A DNA stretch of 14,470 nt from Acidobacteriota bacterium (GCA_021809235.1 JAKBAG010000053.1:1-14470); one strand, 5' to 3'; shown: positions 1 to 8,345, counted from the first letter of the stretch. Notes: generated by a model not told the origin, from the letters alone. Made by a program: numbers and translations.

Positions 1-1
1 C

Positions 2-964
2 GTCAGCCGCGTGGTGGCCATGGTGCACCGCTACTTTGCCGGCAGCTTGCCGCAGCCGGGCGAAATCGGTGAGCCGGAGCTGGCGCTGCGCGCCCAGGCC
101 GAACGTGTGATTGCCGAGTTCCAGACCCAGTTTGCCGCCATGGAATTCTCTCGCGCGCTGGAGACGCTCTGGTCGCTGGTTGCCGCCACCGACGGCTACC
201 TCACGGCTGCCGCGCCGTGGAAGAAGCCTGCCGAGCGCAGTGACGCCGAGCATCAGCAACTGCAGGTCCGCGTCCTGAGCGTAGCCGCAGAGGCCATTCG
301 CATCATCACGGCTCTGGCCTGGCCCATCATTCCGGAATCCGCTTCCAAAGTCTGGAAGCAACTCGGCCTTGGCGACCTTAGCCAAGCCGCACAGCAGGGA
401 AAACTGAAAGCTATCCACTGGGGAGCCATGCAGCCGGGCACGGTCTTTGCTGAGCCTGCGCCCTTGTTCCCCCGCGCAGAGAAGGATGCCATGGAGCGTA
501 TGCAGAATCTGGAAAACGAAAACAATCTGAGTGCCGTGGCTGCCGTCAGCCAGTCCACACCGGCAAACGACGAGCCAGTCCCGACCAGCGCCGAATCCGC
601 CTCCGCTGCGGCTGCTGCCCTGGTGCCGGAAGCCCCCAAAATCACTATCGAGGACTTCGCCAAAGTCGATCTGCGAGTGGCCCAGGTGCTGGTTGCCGAG
701 CGGGTTCCCAAATCTGACAAACTGCTGCGGCTGGAGGTCGATCTTGGCTACGAGAAGCGCCAGATTCTCGCCGGTATCGCCCAGTATTATGAGCCGGAAA
801 AGCTGATCGGGCGCAAGGTTGTCATCGTTGCCAATCTGGCACCGCGCAAGATGCGTGGTCTGGAGTCTAACGGCATGGTGGTTGCCGCCTCTGTTGGCGA
901 GGAAGGCTCGCCGGTGCTGGCAGGCTTTCTGGAAGATGTTCCGCTCGGCGCGCGGCTCAAGTAA
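2..964 (+). CDS. metG: Methionyl-tRNA synthetase, C-terminal part (5' end outside window)
   Basis: This is the 3' part of a methionyl-tRNA synthetase gene, which charges tRNA-Met in the cytoplasm. The frame is open from base 2, so the catalytic domain with the HIGH and KMSKS motifs lies upstream of the window. What remains is the helical anticodon-binding domain (about the first 155 codons), then an Ala/Ser/Pro-rich linker, then a C-terminal EMAPII/Trbp111-type tRNA-binding OB fold that starts near ITIEDFAKVDLRV. The OB fold contains the family segments KSDKLLRLEVDLG, RQILAGIA and APRKMRGLESNGM. In family members with this appendix, the OB fold dimerises the enzyme and raises tRNA affinity. 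The stop is TAA at 962-964. tatD follows after 35 bases on the same strand, so the two may be co-transcribed. The identity is clear despite the truncation. Confidence 0.93.
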   Translation, partial: VSRVVAMVHRYFAGSLPQPGEIGEPELALRAQAERVIAEFQTQFAAMEFSRALETLWSLVAATDGYLTAAAPWKKPAERSDAEHQQLQVRVLSVAAEAIRIITALAWPIIPESASKVWKQLGLGDLSQAAQQGKLKAIHWGAMQPGTVFAEPAPLFPRAEKDAMERMQNLENENNLSAVAAVSQSTPANDEPVPTSAESASAAAAALVPEAPKITIEDFAKVDLRVAQVLVAERVPKSDKLLRLEVDLGYEKRQILAGIAQYYEPEKLIGRKVVIVANLAPRKMRGLESNGMVVAASVGEEGSPVLAGFLEDVPLGARLK

Positions 965-999
965 TCCCGTCCGATTGGCGGCTTAAGGGGACCCCGGCA

Positions 1000-1842
1000 G
1001 TGCTCATCGATTCGCATGCTCATCTGGACAGTCCGCGCTTCGCTCCAGATCTGGAGCAGGTACTGCAGCGTGCGCTTCAGGCTGGCGTTGGCGGCATTCT
1101 CACCATCGGTATCGGCGAGGGGCCGTCGGAGATGCACCAGGCACGGGATCTGGTCCGGCAGTTCCACGGCCGTGCAGACCTGCCTCTGCTCTGGGCCAGC
1201 TCAGGCATCTATCCCCATGCCACGCATCTGGCCGATGCCGCAGCTCTGCAGCGGCTTGACGCACTGCTCGGAACTCCGGAGGTCATTGCCTGCGGGGAAA
1301 TCGGCCTCGATACCTACCATGAGGGAACGCCGTACTCCGTTCAGCAGCGTGTCTTTATCGAACAAATGGAGATTGCTGCCCGGCATCGCGCTCCCATCCT
1401 GATTCACTGTCGGCCGTCCGAGAAGGACGATGGGTGCTGGACTGACCTGCTGGGCCTGCTTCGTCAGCACTGGGCTGCAACCGCGCTGGGCGGCATCCTG
1501 CACTGCTTTTCCGGCACACTCGACCATGCGCGTCAGGCCATGGAGATGGGCTTCCGCATCAGTTTTGCCGGACAGATCACCTATCCCAAGCTGGAGCAGC
1601 TGCGTGCAGTCGCCGCGCAACTGCCGCTGGATCAACTGCTTGTGGAGACCGATGCGCCCTACCTGGCACCGGTTCCGTTGCGTGGTCAGCGCAATGAATC
1701 GGCCTGTATGGTCCATACTGCGGAGGCTCTTGCCTCGCTGCATGGCTGTTCGCTTTCGCAGATGGCGCAGGTCACTACAGAAAACTTTCGCACACTCTTT
1801 CGTCACAAGCTGTCGGCAGTCGCCTCCGGCATGGGAAACTGA
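1000..1842 (+). CDS. tatD: TatD-family metal-dependent hydrolase / deoxyribonuclease
   Basis: A 280-aa TIM-barrel metal-dependent hydrolase of the TatD/YcfH family, a cytoplasmic 3'-5' DNase linked to DNA quality control. The expected metal ligands are visible: the N-terminal HxH in DSHAHLD (H6, H8), the glutamate in ACGEIGLD, histidines in ILIHCRP and GILHCFSGT, and the late aspartate in LVETDAPYLAP. The length is slightly above the usual 255-265 aa because of insertions in the middle. Translation starts at GTG (1000), supported by a purine-rich AAGGGG at 985-990. It lies between metG and yajQ on the same strand. A tatD-like gene next to metG is a common bacterial arrangement. The exact substrate cannot be read from the sequence. 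Confidence 0.93.
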   Translation: MLIDSHAHLDSPRFAPDLEQVLQRALQAGVGGILTIGIGEGPSEMHQARDLVRQFHGRADLPLLWASSGIYPHATHLADAAALQRLDALLGTPEVIACGEIGLDTYHEGTPYSVQQRVFIEQMEIAARHRAPILIHCRPSEKDDGCWTDLLGLLRQHWAATALGGILHCFSGTLDHARQAMEMGFRISFAGQITYPKLEQLRAVAAQLPLDQLLVETDAPYLAPVPLRGQRNESACMVHTAEALASLHGCSLSQMAQVTTENFRTLFRHKLSAVASGMGN

Positions 1843-1896
1843 AGAAACACAGGCTGCAGCGGCCTCCAGCCGGATGCACCCCAAGGAAAGATACGC

Positions 1897-2397
1897 ATGG
1901 CACAGGACAATTCATTCGATATCGTCAGCAAAGTGGAGATTCAAGAGGTACGCAACGCCATCGATCAGGCGCTCAAGGAGATCAAAGCGCGCTTTGACCT
2001 CAAGGATTCCCGTTCCGAGGTCACCCTGGAGGGCAGCGACGCCATTCAGCTTGCCTCCGCCGATGAATACAAGTTGGATGCCGTTAAGGAAATCCTCGGC
2101 CAGAAGCTCGTCAAGCGCGGCGTTTCGCTGAAAAACCTCAGCTACGGCAAGCTGGAAGAGGCCATGGGCAAGAGTGTCCGCCAGAAGATCACCCTCCAGC
2201 AGGGCATCCCATCGGAAAAGGCCAAGGAGATCGTGCGGGTCGTCAAGGACTCCAAGCTCAAGGTGCAGGCCGCCATTCAGGGCGATGTCGTCCGCGTCAC
2301 CGGCAAGGATCGGGATGCGCTCCAGTCGGTCATCGCGCTTTTGCGTGGTAAAGATTTTGGGCTGGATTTGCAGTTCACCAACTATCGCACGAATTAA
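1897..2397 (+). CDS. yajQ: YajQ-family nucleotide-binding protein
   Basis: A 166-aa cytoplasmic protein of the YajQ (UPF0234) family, close to the usual 160-165 aa. Family hallmarks are the N-terminal SFDIVSKVE, the following RFDLKDS, and the central [14 protein letters not shown]. Family members have two tandem ferredoxin-like domains and bind nucleotides. In Xanthomonas a member acts as a cyclic-di-GMP-responsive transcription cofactor, but that role cannot be assumed here. The ATG start has a good ribosome-binding site, AAGGA near 1883-1887. It follows tatD after 54 bases and precedes the polyprenyl synthase gene, all on the plus strand. No unusual features. Confidence 0.95.
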   Translation: MAQDNSFDIVSKVEIQEVRNAIDQALKEIKARFDLKDSRSEVTLEGSDAIQLASADEYKLDAVKEILGQKLVKRGVSLKNLSYGKLEEAMGKSVRQKITLQQGIPSEKAKEIVRVVKDSKLKVQAAIQGDVVRVTGKDRDALQSVIALLRGKDFGLDLQFTNYRTN

Positions 2398-2486
2398 CTC
2401 TGGCCGAAATGGTATGCAGCCATGCAGATGGTCGCATACTTAAGCAGGATGGTAACTTTAAAGTACGACGAACAGGACCGGGAGTT

Positions 2487-3476
2487 TTGAGCACACTGGC
2501 ACTCACAACTGCGCGCGAAGTCTTTGACCTGCTGCGGGAGGATCTCGCAGCCGTCGAGCGGGAGCTCGGCCGCGACGCAATCTCCAGCGTTTCCACGATC
2601 ACCGAGATTGCCCAGTATCTTCGCGAAGGCGGCGGCAAGCGGATTCGTCCCACGCTGCTGCTGCTGGCTGCCCGTTCCCTGGGGTACCGCGATGCCGGCA
2701 TGTTCCGGTTGGGTGCTGTAGTTGAACTCGTACACACGGCCACCCTCGTCCACGACGACATCATCGATGCGGCAGACACCCGCCGCGGTCGTCCCTCTGC
2801 CAACACCACCTGGGGCAATGAAAAGTGTGTACTCGCTGGCGACTGGCTTTACATGCAGGCCTTCCGCAATGCCCTCGAGGAGCGCAACTTCAAGATTCTC
2901 GACCTTCTCATCGGACTTACCCAGCAAATGGTGGAAGGCGAGCTGCTGCAGATCGAGAAGCTGGGCCGGTTCATCGATGAGTCCGAGTACTATGATCTGA
3001 TCTATCGCAAAACCGCATGCCTGTTTTCTGTTTCCATGCAGTTGGGAGCCTGCCTGGCCGATGCAGACCCGATCCAGGAGGATGCCCTTTCGCAGTACGG
3101 CCGCTTTGTCGGGCTGGCTTTTCAGATCGTGGACGACGTTCTGGACCTGACGGCCACCGAGGAGGTGTTGGGAAAGCCGGTTGCCAGCGATCTGCGTGAG
3201 GGCAAAACCACCCTGCCGGTCATTCATGCTCTGGCCCACGGCACGCGTGAGGAGCAGGGTGCTCTTCGCCAGGTCCTGGTCGATGGCGGCTTCTCGCATG
3301 TCACCCCCTCTGAGGTGCAGCAGATCCTCCTCCGCAATGGTTCTGTCGACTATGCGCTGGCAGCGGCTGCTCGCTTTGCCGAGCAGGCCCGCACCGCTCT
3401 CGGCATCCTGGAGGAGAGCGAATACAAGCGCGCTCTCATGAGCCTGCCCGACCTTGTGGTCGAGCGCAATCACTGA
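2487..3476 (+). CDS. Long-chain polyprenyl diphosphate synthase (octaprenyl/solanesyl type)
   Basis: An all-trans polyprenyl diphosphate synthase (IspB-like). It condenses isopentenyl diphosphate onto allylic diphosphates to make the quinone side chain. Both aspartate-rich Mg-binding motifs are present: LVHDDIIDAADTRRG and FQIVDDVLD. GGGKRIRP and KTACLF also match the family. The residues just before the first motif (LVHTATLVHDD) are small, as in long-chain synthases, so a C35-C45 product for menaquinone or ubiquinone is likely. The start is uncertain. TTG at 2487 gives 329 aa, close to E. coli IspB, with AGGA at 2474-2477. The frame also opens at an ATG at 2409, but that has no ribosome-binding site and would add 26 poorly conserved-looking residues over an AT-rich stretch. 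The 3' end overlaps the convergent uridine kinase gene by 7 bases. Confidence 0.9.
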   Translation: MSTLALTTAREVFDLLREDLAAVERELGRDAISSVSTITEIAQYLREGGGKRIRPTLLLLAARSLGYRDAGMFRLGAVVELVHTATLVHDDIIDAADTRRGRPSANTTWGNEKCVLAGDWLYMQAFRNALEERNFKILDLLIGLTQQMVEGELLQIEKLGRFIDESEYYDLIYRKTACLFSVSMQLGACLADADPIQEDALSQYGRFVGLAFQIVDDVLDLTATEEVLGKPVASDLREGKTTLPVIHALAHGTREEQGALRQVLVDGGFSHVTPSEVQQILLRNGSVDYALAAAARFAEQARTALGILEESEYKRALMSLPDLVVERNH

Positions 3477-4123
3477 TTGCTGTCCGCAAAGAGCCATAGT
3501 CCCTTGCGACGCAGGGCGCTTAACACCAGTTCCACCTTATAATCCAGCGGATCGCTTCCATCCAGCACCAGATCCATCTGTGCCGCCAGCGGGCGCACAT
3601 AGGTCATCCCGCACGGACGTACCGTCTCGGCATACTGCCGAAGCACAGACTCCGCTGTTCTGCCTCGCTCCTCCACATCGCGCCGCAGGCGCCTCTCCAG
3701 GCACAGCGCATCCGGAGCATCCACATAGACGCTAAAGTGATACAGCGGTCGAATCGCCGAATAGGCAAAGGAAAACAGCCCTTCCACCAGGATCACCGGA
3801 TGAGGATGCACCCGCTCCGAAGCATTTGTCACGCGACTGTGCGTGGCAAAGTCATACACCGGGCGATCGATGGCCTTTCCCTTTGCCAGGGCTGCCAGTT
3901 GTTCACTCAGCAGCTCCACTTCCAGCATGGCTGGATCATCAAAGTTGCACGCTGCGCGCTCTTCCGGCGCAAGATGGCTCAGGTCGCGATAATAGTGATC
4001 CAGCGAAAAATACAATCCGCCCAGCACCCGTGCCAGTTCACGGCTCAGTGTAGTTTTGCCGGAGCCGGACATTCCGGAGATTGCGATCATGCGCGGCAGG
4101 GTTCTATCTCTCTCCGCGTTCAT
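3470..4123 (-). CDS. udk: Uridine kinase
   Basis: A 217-aa P-loop kinase of the uridine/cytidine kinase family, which phosphorylates uridine (and cytidine) in pyrimidine salvage in the cytoplasm. The Walker A motif GMSGSGKT lies at residues 17-24. It is followed by the substrate-binding LDHYYRD, the PVYDFATHSR region, the Walker-B-like VILVEGLFSF, and the lid motif RRLRRDVEERGR, all in family order. The ATG start overlaps the stop of the upstream purine nucleoside phosphorylase gene as ATGA (4120-4123), which indicates one transcript and translational coupling. A second in-frame ATG at codon 12 sits just before the P loop and is an alternative start. A related phosphoribulokinase-like P-loop enzyme is possible, but the lid motif and nucleoside-salvage context favour uridine kinase. 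Confidence 0.87.
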   Translation of the reverse strand: MNAERDRTLPRMIAISGMSGSGKTTLSRELARVLGGLYFSLDHYYRDLSHLAPEERAACNFDDPAMLEVELLSEQLAALAKGKAIDRPVYDFATHSRVTNASERVHPHPVILVEGLFSFAYSAIRPLYHFSVYVDAPDALCLERRLRRDVEERGRTAESVLRQYAETVRPCGMTYVRPLAAQMDLVLDGSDPLDYKVELVLSALRRKGLWLFADSNQ

Positions 4124-4995
4124 TGGCCTTCGGTCTGCTCCAGCACGGCTGCCACCTGCGGAATCAGCCTTTCCAGCAGGGTGGCCAGCCTTGCTTCCAC
4201 GCTGCGCCCGGCTTCAAACACCTCTTCGTGGCTCAGCGTCGTCTCCGCCAGTCCGGCGGCCAGATTCGTCACGCAGGACAGTCCCAGCACCCGCATCCCC
4301 ATGTGCCGCGCCACAATCGTCTCCGGCACCGTCGACATCCCCACCAAATCCGCACCCATCCGCTGAAAAGCTCGAATCTCCGCCGGCGTCTCAAAGCTAG
4401 GACCGCTCACTGCCAGGTACACGCCTTCCTCCAGCGGCAATTGCATGGACTCGCCCGTCTGTTGTGCCAGCGCCCGCAGTTCGGGATCGTAGGCGCCCGT
4501 CATATCAAAGAATCGTTGCCCTGCGCCCGGCCGCACCGCAAACCGCGACTCATTGGGTCCGATCAGTGGATTGAATCCCTGCAGATTGATGTGGTCAGCA
4601 AGCAGCATCAGCTGCCCCACGCGCAGTCCGGGACGAATTCCACCTGCGGCATTGGTCAGGATCAGCGCCTCGGTTTGCAGTTGTCCCAGCACACGCACCG
4701 GGAAGGTGACCTCCTGCGGTGTATATCCCTCGTAAAAATGCACCCGACCCTGCAGAATTGCCACATCCACGCCGACCACCGTGCCCAGAACCAACTGCCC
4801 GGAGTGGCCAGCCACTGTCGATTGCGGAAAATGTGGAATCGCGGCATAAGGAACGCGCACAGCATCCTTCAGAATGTCGGCAGCCGCACCCAGGCCCGAG
4901 CCCAGCACGATTCCAATCCGTGGTTTCAGGCCTGGGGCCTGCTGCCGCAGATAGGCAGCCGCCTCCACCACCTGGTCATACTGTTTCCTCTGCAT
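4120..4995 (-). CDS. Purine nucleoside phosphorylase, trimeric class I type
   Basis: A 291-aa purine nucleoside phosphorylase, which splits inosine and guanosine (and deoxy forms) with phosphate into base and (deoxy)ribose 1-phosphate. Motifs run in family order: IVLGSGLG (phosphate), AGHSGQLVLG, TNAAGGI, GPSFETPAEIRA (purine-binding Glu), GMSTVPE, and GLSCVTNLAAG, whose Asn is typical of the 6-oxopurine-specific trimeric enzymes. The chosen start is ATG 4995, which begins right before the first helix. In-frame GTG 5034 and ATG 5022 would add 13 or 9 residues without homology support, and none of the three has a strong ribosome-binding site. It overlaps udk by ATGA. The ribose phosphates it releases lie one or two steps from the deoC substrate, which fits the neighbouring deoC and hpt genes. 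Confidence 0.92.
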   Translation of the reverse strand: MQRKQYDQVVEAAAYLRQQAPGLKPRIGIVLGSGLGAAADILKDAVRVPYAAIPHFPQSTVAGHSGQLVLGTVVGVDVAILQGRVHFYEGYTPQEVTFPVRVLGQLQTEALILTNAAGGIRPGLRVGQLMLLADHINLQGFNPLIGPNESRFAVRPGAGQRFFDMTGAYDPELRALAQQTGESMQLPLEEGVYLAVSGPSFETPAEIRAFQRMGADLVGMSTVPETIVARHMGMRVLGLSCVTNLAAGLAETTLSHEEVFEAGRSVEARLATLLERLIPQVAAVLEQTEGQ

Positions 4996-5075
4996 GCTTT
5001 GTACTTTACAGGATGCGAGCATGCGCCCGTCCACCTCGGCCGGGCATGCTCCGGTGCTGCGTATTCCAGCCGCGA

Positions 5076-6869
5076 TTACAGCACGCGCAGCACCAGAATC
5101 GTTTCGTCATCAAAGCGATCCTTGCCGCCCTGGAACCGCCCTACGTCGGCAAAGATGGCATCGGCAATCTCCAGGGCCGGCAGATTCCTCAGGCTGCAGA
5201 GCAGGCTCGTCAGCCGTTCGGTCCCATACATTTCGCCCTGCGCATTCTCCGCATCCGTCAATCCGTCCGAGACAAAGATAAAGGCATCGCCGGGTTGCGT
5301 TGCCACCGAGAACTCTTCATAGGTCACGCCACCAAACATCCCCAGCGGAAATCCCTCCGCGCGCAGCGTCGTCACCTCGCCTCCACGGCAGAAGATCGGT
5401 GGCACGGCTCCGGCATTGGAGACCTGCAGCGTGCGATTGTCGTCGTTCCACAGGGCAAACAGCATCGTCACATACTGCGACTCCAGCTTGCGCTCCTGCA
5501 GGGCATCGTTCAGGTGCTCCAGCATCTGCCCCGGTGAAGGCATCTGTCCTGCTGCCGATCGCATGATGCCGCTGACCAGCGCTGCAAACAGTGCTGCGGG
5601 AGCCGCTTTGCCGCTCACGTCGCCCAGTACAATCGCCGTGCGCGCCGCATCGTATTCCAGAAAATCGTAAAGATCACCGCCAATCGAACGGGCAGGCAGA
5701 AATCGTGCCGCCAGTTCGGCATTCCGGTGCTGCGGACACCGCGGCGGCAGCAGGCGAAGCTGCACTTCGCGAGCCATCTGCAGGTCCCGTTCCAGTTGCT
5801 GTTCGTGTCGCAGCACCTGCTGGTAGAGCCGCGCATTCTCAATCGCAATCGCAATCTGCGCCGCCAGCGTGGTCAGAGTGCGCTCGTGCCGTTCGTGGAA
5901 AAATCCAGGCCGCACATGCTCCAGATCCAGCACTCCGATCACGCGATTCTTGTAGAACAGCGGTACCACCATCTCCGATCGTGTCTCCGGATTGATCAGG
6001 TGATAGCGCGGATCCTTGTGTACATCCGGAACGTTGATCAGCCGCCACTCCCGCACCGCAGCGCCCACCAGTCCGGCATCCAGAGGCAGCCACTGCCCGG
6101 GAAGCGCCGTCTGCCCGAATCGCCAGCGATAGCGCGTCACCAGGCGCTGCCTTCGCTCATCCACCAGCATGATGGAAAACATCTGGTAATCAATCAGCCG
6201 CCGCAGCAGCAGTCCGATGCGCTCAAAGAGCTTGTCCAGATCCAGGATCGACGTCAGTTCGACCGAAATCTCGTTCAGCACCTCCAGCGCCTGCGCCTGT
6301 CGCGTCACGCGGGAATAGAGCCGTGCATTCTGGATCGCCTGTCCGATACGCGAGGCCGTTAACGTCAGCAGGTGCAAATGCTCGCTGCGGAAGAAGTCCC
6401 GCTCCTCGCTTTCGATATCCAGCACGCCGATCACGCGATTCTTGTTGATCAGCGGAATCGTCAACTCCGAACGCACCGCATCGTTGGCAGGGATGTATCC
6501 CTCCACCTGGGTTACATCGTTGATCAGGATTGCCTGGCGGCTCTGCGCCACCTTGCCCACCACTCCTTGTCCCAGCGGAATGCGCATCCGCTCCACTTCG
6601 GGCGTGTGCCCAATCTGGAAGCGCATCCGAAGTTCGCGTGAGGATTCATCCAGCAGCAGGATGGCGAAGATCCGGTAGGGAATCACGCGATGAATGAGCT
6701 GCGCCGTGCGATTGAGCAGCGTGCGCAGGTCCAGCGTCGTATTCAGCGTCTCGGTCAGTTCCAGCAGAAAGTCATAGTCGGCCGGGCGCGCCGTTTCCGA
6801 CGGGGAATCGGCAGGCAGGGCATGAGTCACCCCCGGCAGAAGCTGCGGATTGTCGGATGCGTCAGACAT
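5076..6869 (-). CDS. Two-GAF-domain PP2C (RsbU/SpoIIE-type) serine phosphatase
   Basis: A 597-aa soluble signalling protein with two GAF sensor domains (about residues 45-185 and 215-365), a short helical linker, and a C-terminal PP2C/SpoIIE-type phosphatase (about 390-597). The catalytic metal-binding signatures are complete: IGGDLYDF, LGDVSGKAAPAAL, FVSDGLTDAEN and the terminal DDETILVLRV. It is therefore expected to be active, dephosphorylating a serine/threonine on a partner such as an anti-anti-sigma factor. The GAF ligand is unknown, and there are no membrane segments. The start chosen is ATG 6869; an in-frame TTG at 6914 adds 15 residues. No kinase or anti-sigma partner gene is in the window. 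It sits between deoC and the nucleoside phosphorylase gene on the same strand, 72 and about 80 bases away, so it may share their transcript. Confidence 0.9.
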   Translation of the reverse strand: MSDASDNPQLLPGVTHALPADSPSETARPADYDFLLELTETLNTTLDLRTLLNRTAQLIHRVIPYRIFAILLLDESSRELRMRFQIGHTPEVERMRIPLGQGVVGKVAQSRQAILINDVTQVEGYIPANDAVRSELTIPLINKNRVIGVLDIESEERDFFRSEHLHLLTLTASRIGQAIQNARLYSRVTRQAQALEVLNEISVELTSILDLDKLFERIGLLLRRLIDYQMFSIMLVDERRQRLVTRYRWRFGQTALPGQWLPLDAGLVGAAVREWRLINVPDVHKDPRYHLINPETRSEMVVPLFYKNRVIGVLDLEHVRPGFFHERHERTLTTLAAQIAIAIENARLYQQVLRHEQQLERDLQMAREVQLRLLPPRCPQHRNAELAARFLPARSIGGDLYDFLEYDAARTAIVLGDVSGKAAPAALFAALVSGIMRSAAGQMPSPGQMLEHLNDALQERKLESQYVTMLFALWNDDNRTLQVSNAGAVPPIFCRGGEVTTLRAEGFPLGMFGGVTYEEFSVATQPGDAFIFVSDGLTDAENAQGEMYGTERLTSLLCSLRNLPALEIADAIFADVGRFQGGKDRFDDETILVLRVL

Positions 6870-6941
6870 TCTGGTTGATTGTAGAGCAGCAGGGCGGTTG
6901 TCGTTCACCTGCAAGCGCGCTCAGGCTGCATGCGCCAGCGC

Positions 6942-7697
6942 CTACTCGGCACCCAGCGCGCGTACCATGGCCACAGAAGCGGACGCACCGATGCGGCTGG
7001 CGCCTGCCTCCAGCATGGCCCGAGCGTCCTCCAGACTGCGAATCCCACCGGAAGCCTTCACCCCACACAGTCCGCCGGCCACTCCCCGCAGCAGTCCCAC
7101 ATCCGCCACCGTGGCTCCGCCCTGCGAGAATCCAGTGGAGGTCTTCAGAAAATCCGCGCCGCTTTCCACCACAATCTCCGCGGCCCGCAGTTTTTCCTCC
7201 ACCGTCAGCAGACATGTCTCCAGAATCACCTTCAGCACGGCCTGGCGCTCATGCACTACCTCAGCTACGCCGCGAATCGTGCGCCCCACCGCCTTGAAGT
7301 CGCCCGACTTCATCTGCCCGATGCTGAGAACCATGTCCACATCCCGGGCTCCCAGCCTGGTCAGCGCCAGCGCCTCCTGCCGCAGCGTCGAGGGCAGGGA
7401 AGCTCCAAGGGGAAAGCCAATCACCACTCCCACGGAAATCCCCGTCCCAGCCAGCAGTGCCGCTGCCGTCGATGCCCAGACGGGATTCACCATGGCGCAG
7501 GCAAACCGATACCGGATCGCTTCATCGCACAGGTTCTCTATCTGCATCCGCGTTGCATCCGGCTTCAGCAGCGTGTGATCGATCACCGAGGCCAGAGACT
7601 CCCAGCTTTGCAAGTGGTCGGCGGCGAATGCTGCGGCATCGTAAGGCGGACGCTTCTGTTCGTCATCCACTATGTCGAATGTCTCGTCGTCGTTCAC
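6942..7697 (-). CDS. deoC: Deoxyribose-phosphate aldolase
   Basis: A class I (Schiff-base) aldolase of 251 aa that cleaves 2-deoxyribose 5-phosphate to glyceraldehyde 3-phosphate and acetaldehyde in deoxynucleoside breakdown. The catalytic set is present: the Asp in RDVDMVLSIG (D121), the Schiff-base lysine in DFLKTSTGFS (K185), and the activating lysine in GVKASGGIR (K214). IDHTLLKPDAT and VIGFPLGA are further family signatures. GTG 7697 is chosen because AAGGAG lies 8 bases before it (7706-7711); the frame stays open to an ATG at 7736 with a weaker signal. The protein has a roughly 30-residue acidic N-terminal extension before the barrel. It lies downstream of hpt and upstream of the PP2C phosphatase gene, with the purine nucleoside phosphorylase two genes on, a classical functional partner. 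Confidence 0.93.
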   Translation of the reverse strand: MNDDETFDIVDDEQKRPPYDAAAFAADHLQSWESLASVIDHTLLKPDATRMQIENLCDEAIRYRFACAMVNPVWASTAAALLAGTGISVGVVIGFPLGASLPSTLRQEALALTRLGARDVDMVLSIGQMKSGDFKAVGRTIRGVAEVVHERQAVLKVILETCLLTVEEKLRAAEIVVESGADFLKTSTGFSQGGATVADVGLLRGVAGGLCGVKASGGIRSLEDARAMLEAGASRIGASASVAMVRALGAE

Positions 7698-7705
7698 AAT
7701 CCTGG

Positions 7706-7711
7706 CTCCTT
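7706..7711 (-). promoter_or_regulatory. Ribosome-binding site fixing the deoC GTG start
   Basis: AAGGAG on the minus strand, 8 bases before GTG 7697. It favours the GTG over the in-frame ATG at 7736, which is preceded only by a weaker GGAAGAA. Confidence 0.7.
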
Positions 7712-7826
7712 CTGCCGGGCATCGCAGCATCGGCATTTCTTCCGCCGCATCCTCTGCCTGTCGATATCGCTTTGTCCACGGGTCTTCGGCTCCATCCCGG
7801 CTCCGAAGCAGGCAGTTTGCCGAGGG

Positions 7827-8345
7827 CTACGTTGCCTCAGACGGCATCAGGCAGATATCCGGCAGATTCCGATATCGCTCTGCAAAGTCCATTCCAAAGC
7901 CCACGACAAACAGATTGGGAATCGTGAATCCCACATAGTCGGCCTGGATCGGCTCCAGCCTGCGGGAAGGCTTGTCCAGCAGCGTGGCAATGCGCAAACT
8001 CAGTGGACGATGCTGCAGAAAAATCTTGCGCAGATAGCTAAGCGTGATTCCTGTGTCCAGAATATCTTCCACCACCAGCACGTGCTTGCCTTCGATCGGC
8101 TCATCCAGATCCTTGATCAGCTTCACCGCGCCGGATGTCCGGTTGCTTTTCCCGTAACTGGATACGGCAACAAAGTCAAAGGTTGCGTCCACGTCGACGG
8201 CCCGCGCCAGATCTGCCAGAAACGGCGCCGCACCCTTCAGCACGCCGATCATCACCAGCTTCTCTCCCGCCAGGTCGCGGCTGATCTCTGCACCCATCTC
8301 CCGGATGCGCTCGGCAATCTGCTCCCGCGAGTACAGGACTTCCAT
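7827..8345 (-). CDS. hpt: Hypoxanthine phosphoribosyltransferase
   Basis: A 172-aa type I phosphoribosyltransferase that converts hypoxanthine (and usually guanine) plus PRPP to IMP or GMP in purine salvage. The PRPP-binding motif VLVVEDILDTGIT lies at residues 89-101. The N-terminal GVLKGAAPF, the flexible-loop SSYGKS, and the C-terminal VGFGMDFAERYRNLPDI also match Hpt enzymes. ATG 8345 is preferred: GGAG lies 9 bases upstream (8355-8358) and the length is typical for the family. In-frame ATGs at 8366 and 8420 would lengthen it to 179 or 197 aa. It is the first gene of the minus-strand salvage group and diverges from the lgt-type gene, with 99 bases between start codons. The gap of 129 bases to deoC contains no obvious terminator. 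Confidence 0.92.
   Translation of the reverse strand: MEVLYSREQIAERIREMGAEISRDLAGEKLVMIGVLKGAAPFLADLARAVDVDATFDFVAVSSYGKSNRTSGAVKLIKDLDEPIEGKHVLVVEDILDTGITLSYLRKIFLQHRPLSLRIATLLDKPSRRLEPIQADYVGFTIPNLFVVGFGMDFAERYRNLPDICLMPSEAT

Noticed and set aside
4998..5008. TGTA-AAG-TACA dyad just upstream of the phosphorylase ATG
   Set aside because: Four-bp arms are too short to call an operator, and no second copy or promoter elements were found around it.
4081..5322. 413-codon open plus-strand frame over the phosphorylase and kinase genes
   Set aside because: Antisense shadow; His/Gln/Arg-rich translation without domains, while both minus-strand genes are unmistakable.
7784..7808. CTTCGG...CCGAAG hairpin between hpt and deoC, considered as a terminator or attenuator
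   Set aside because: Six-bp arms with a 13-base loop and no T-run in the direction of transcription; likely chance in GC-rich DNA.
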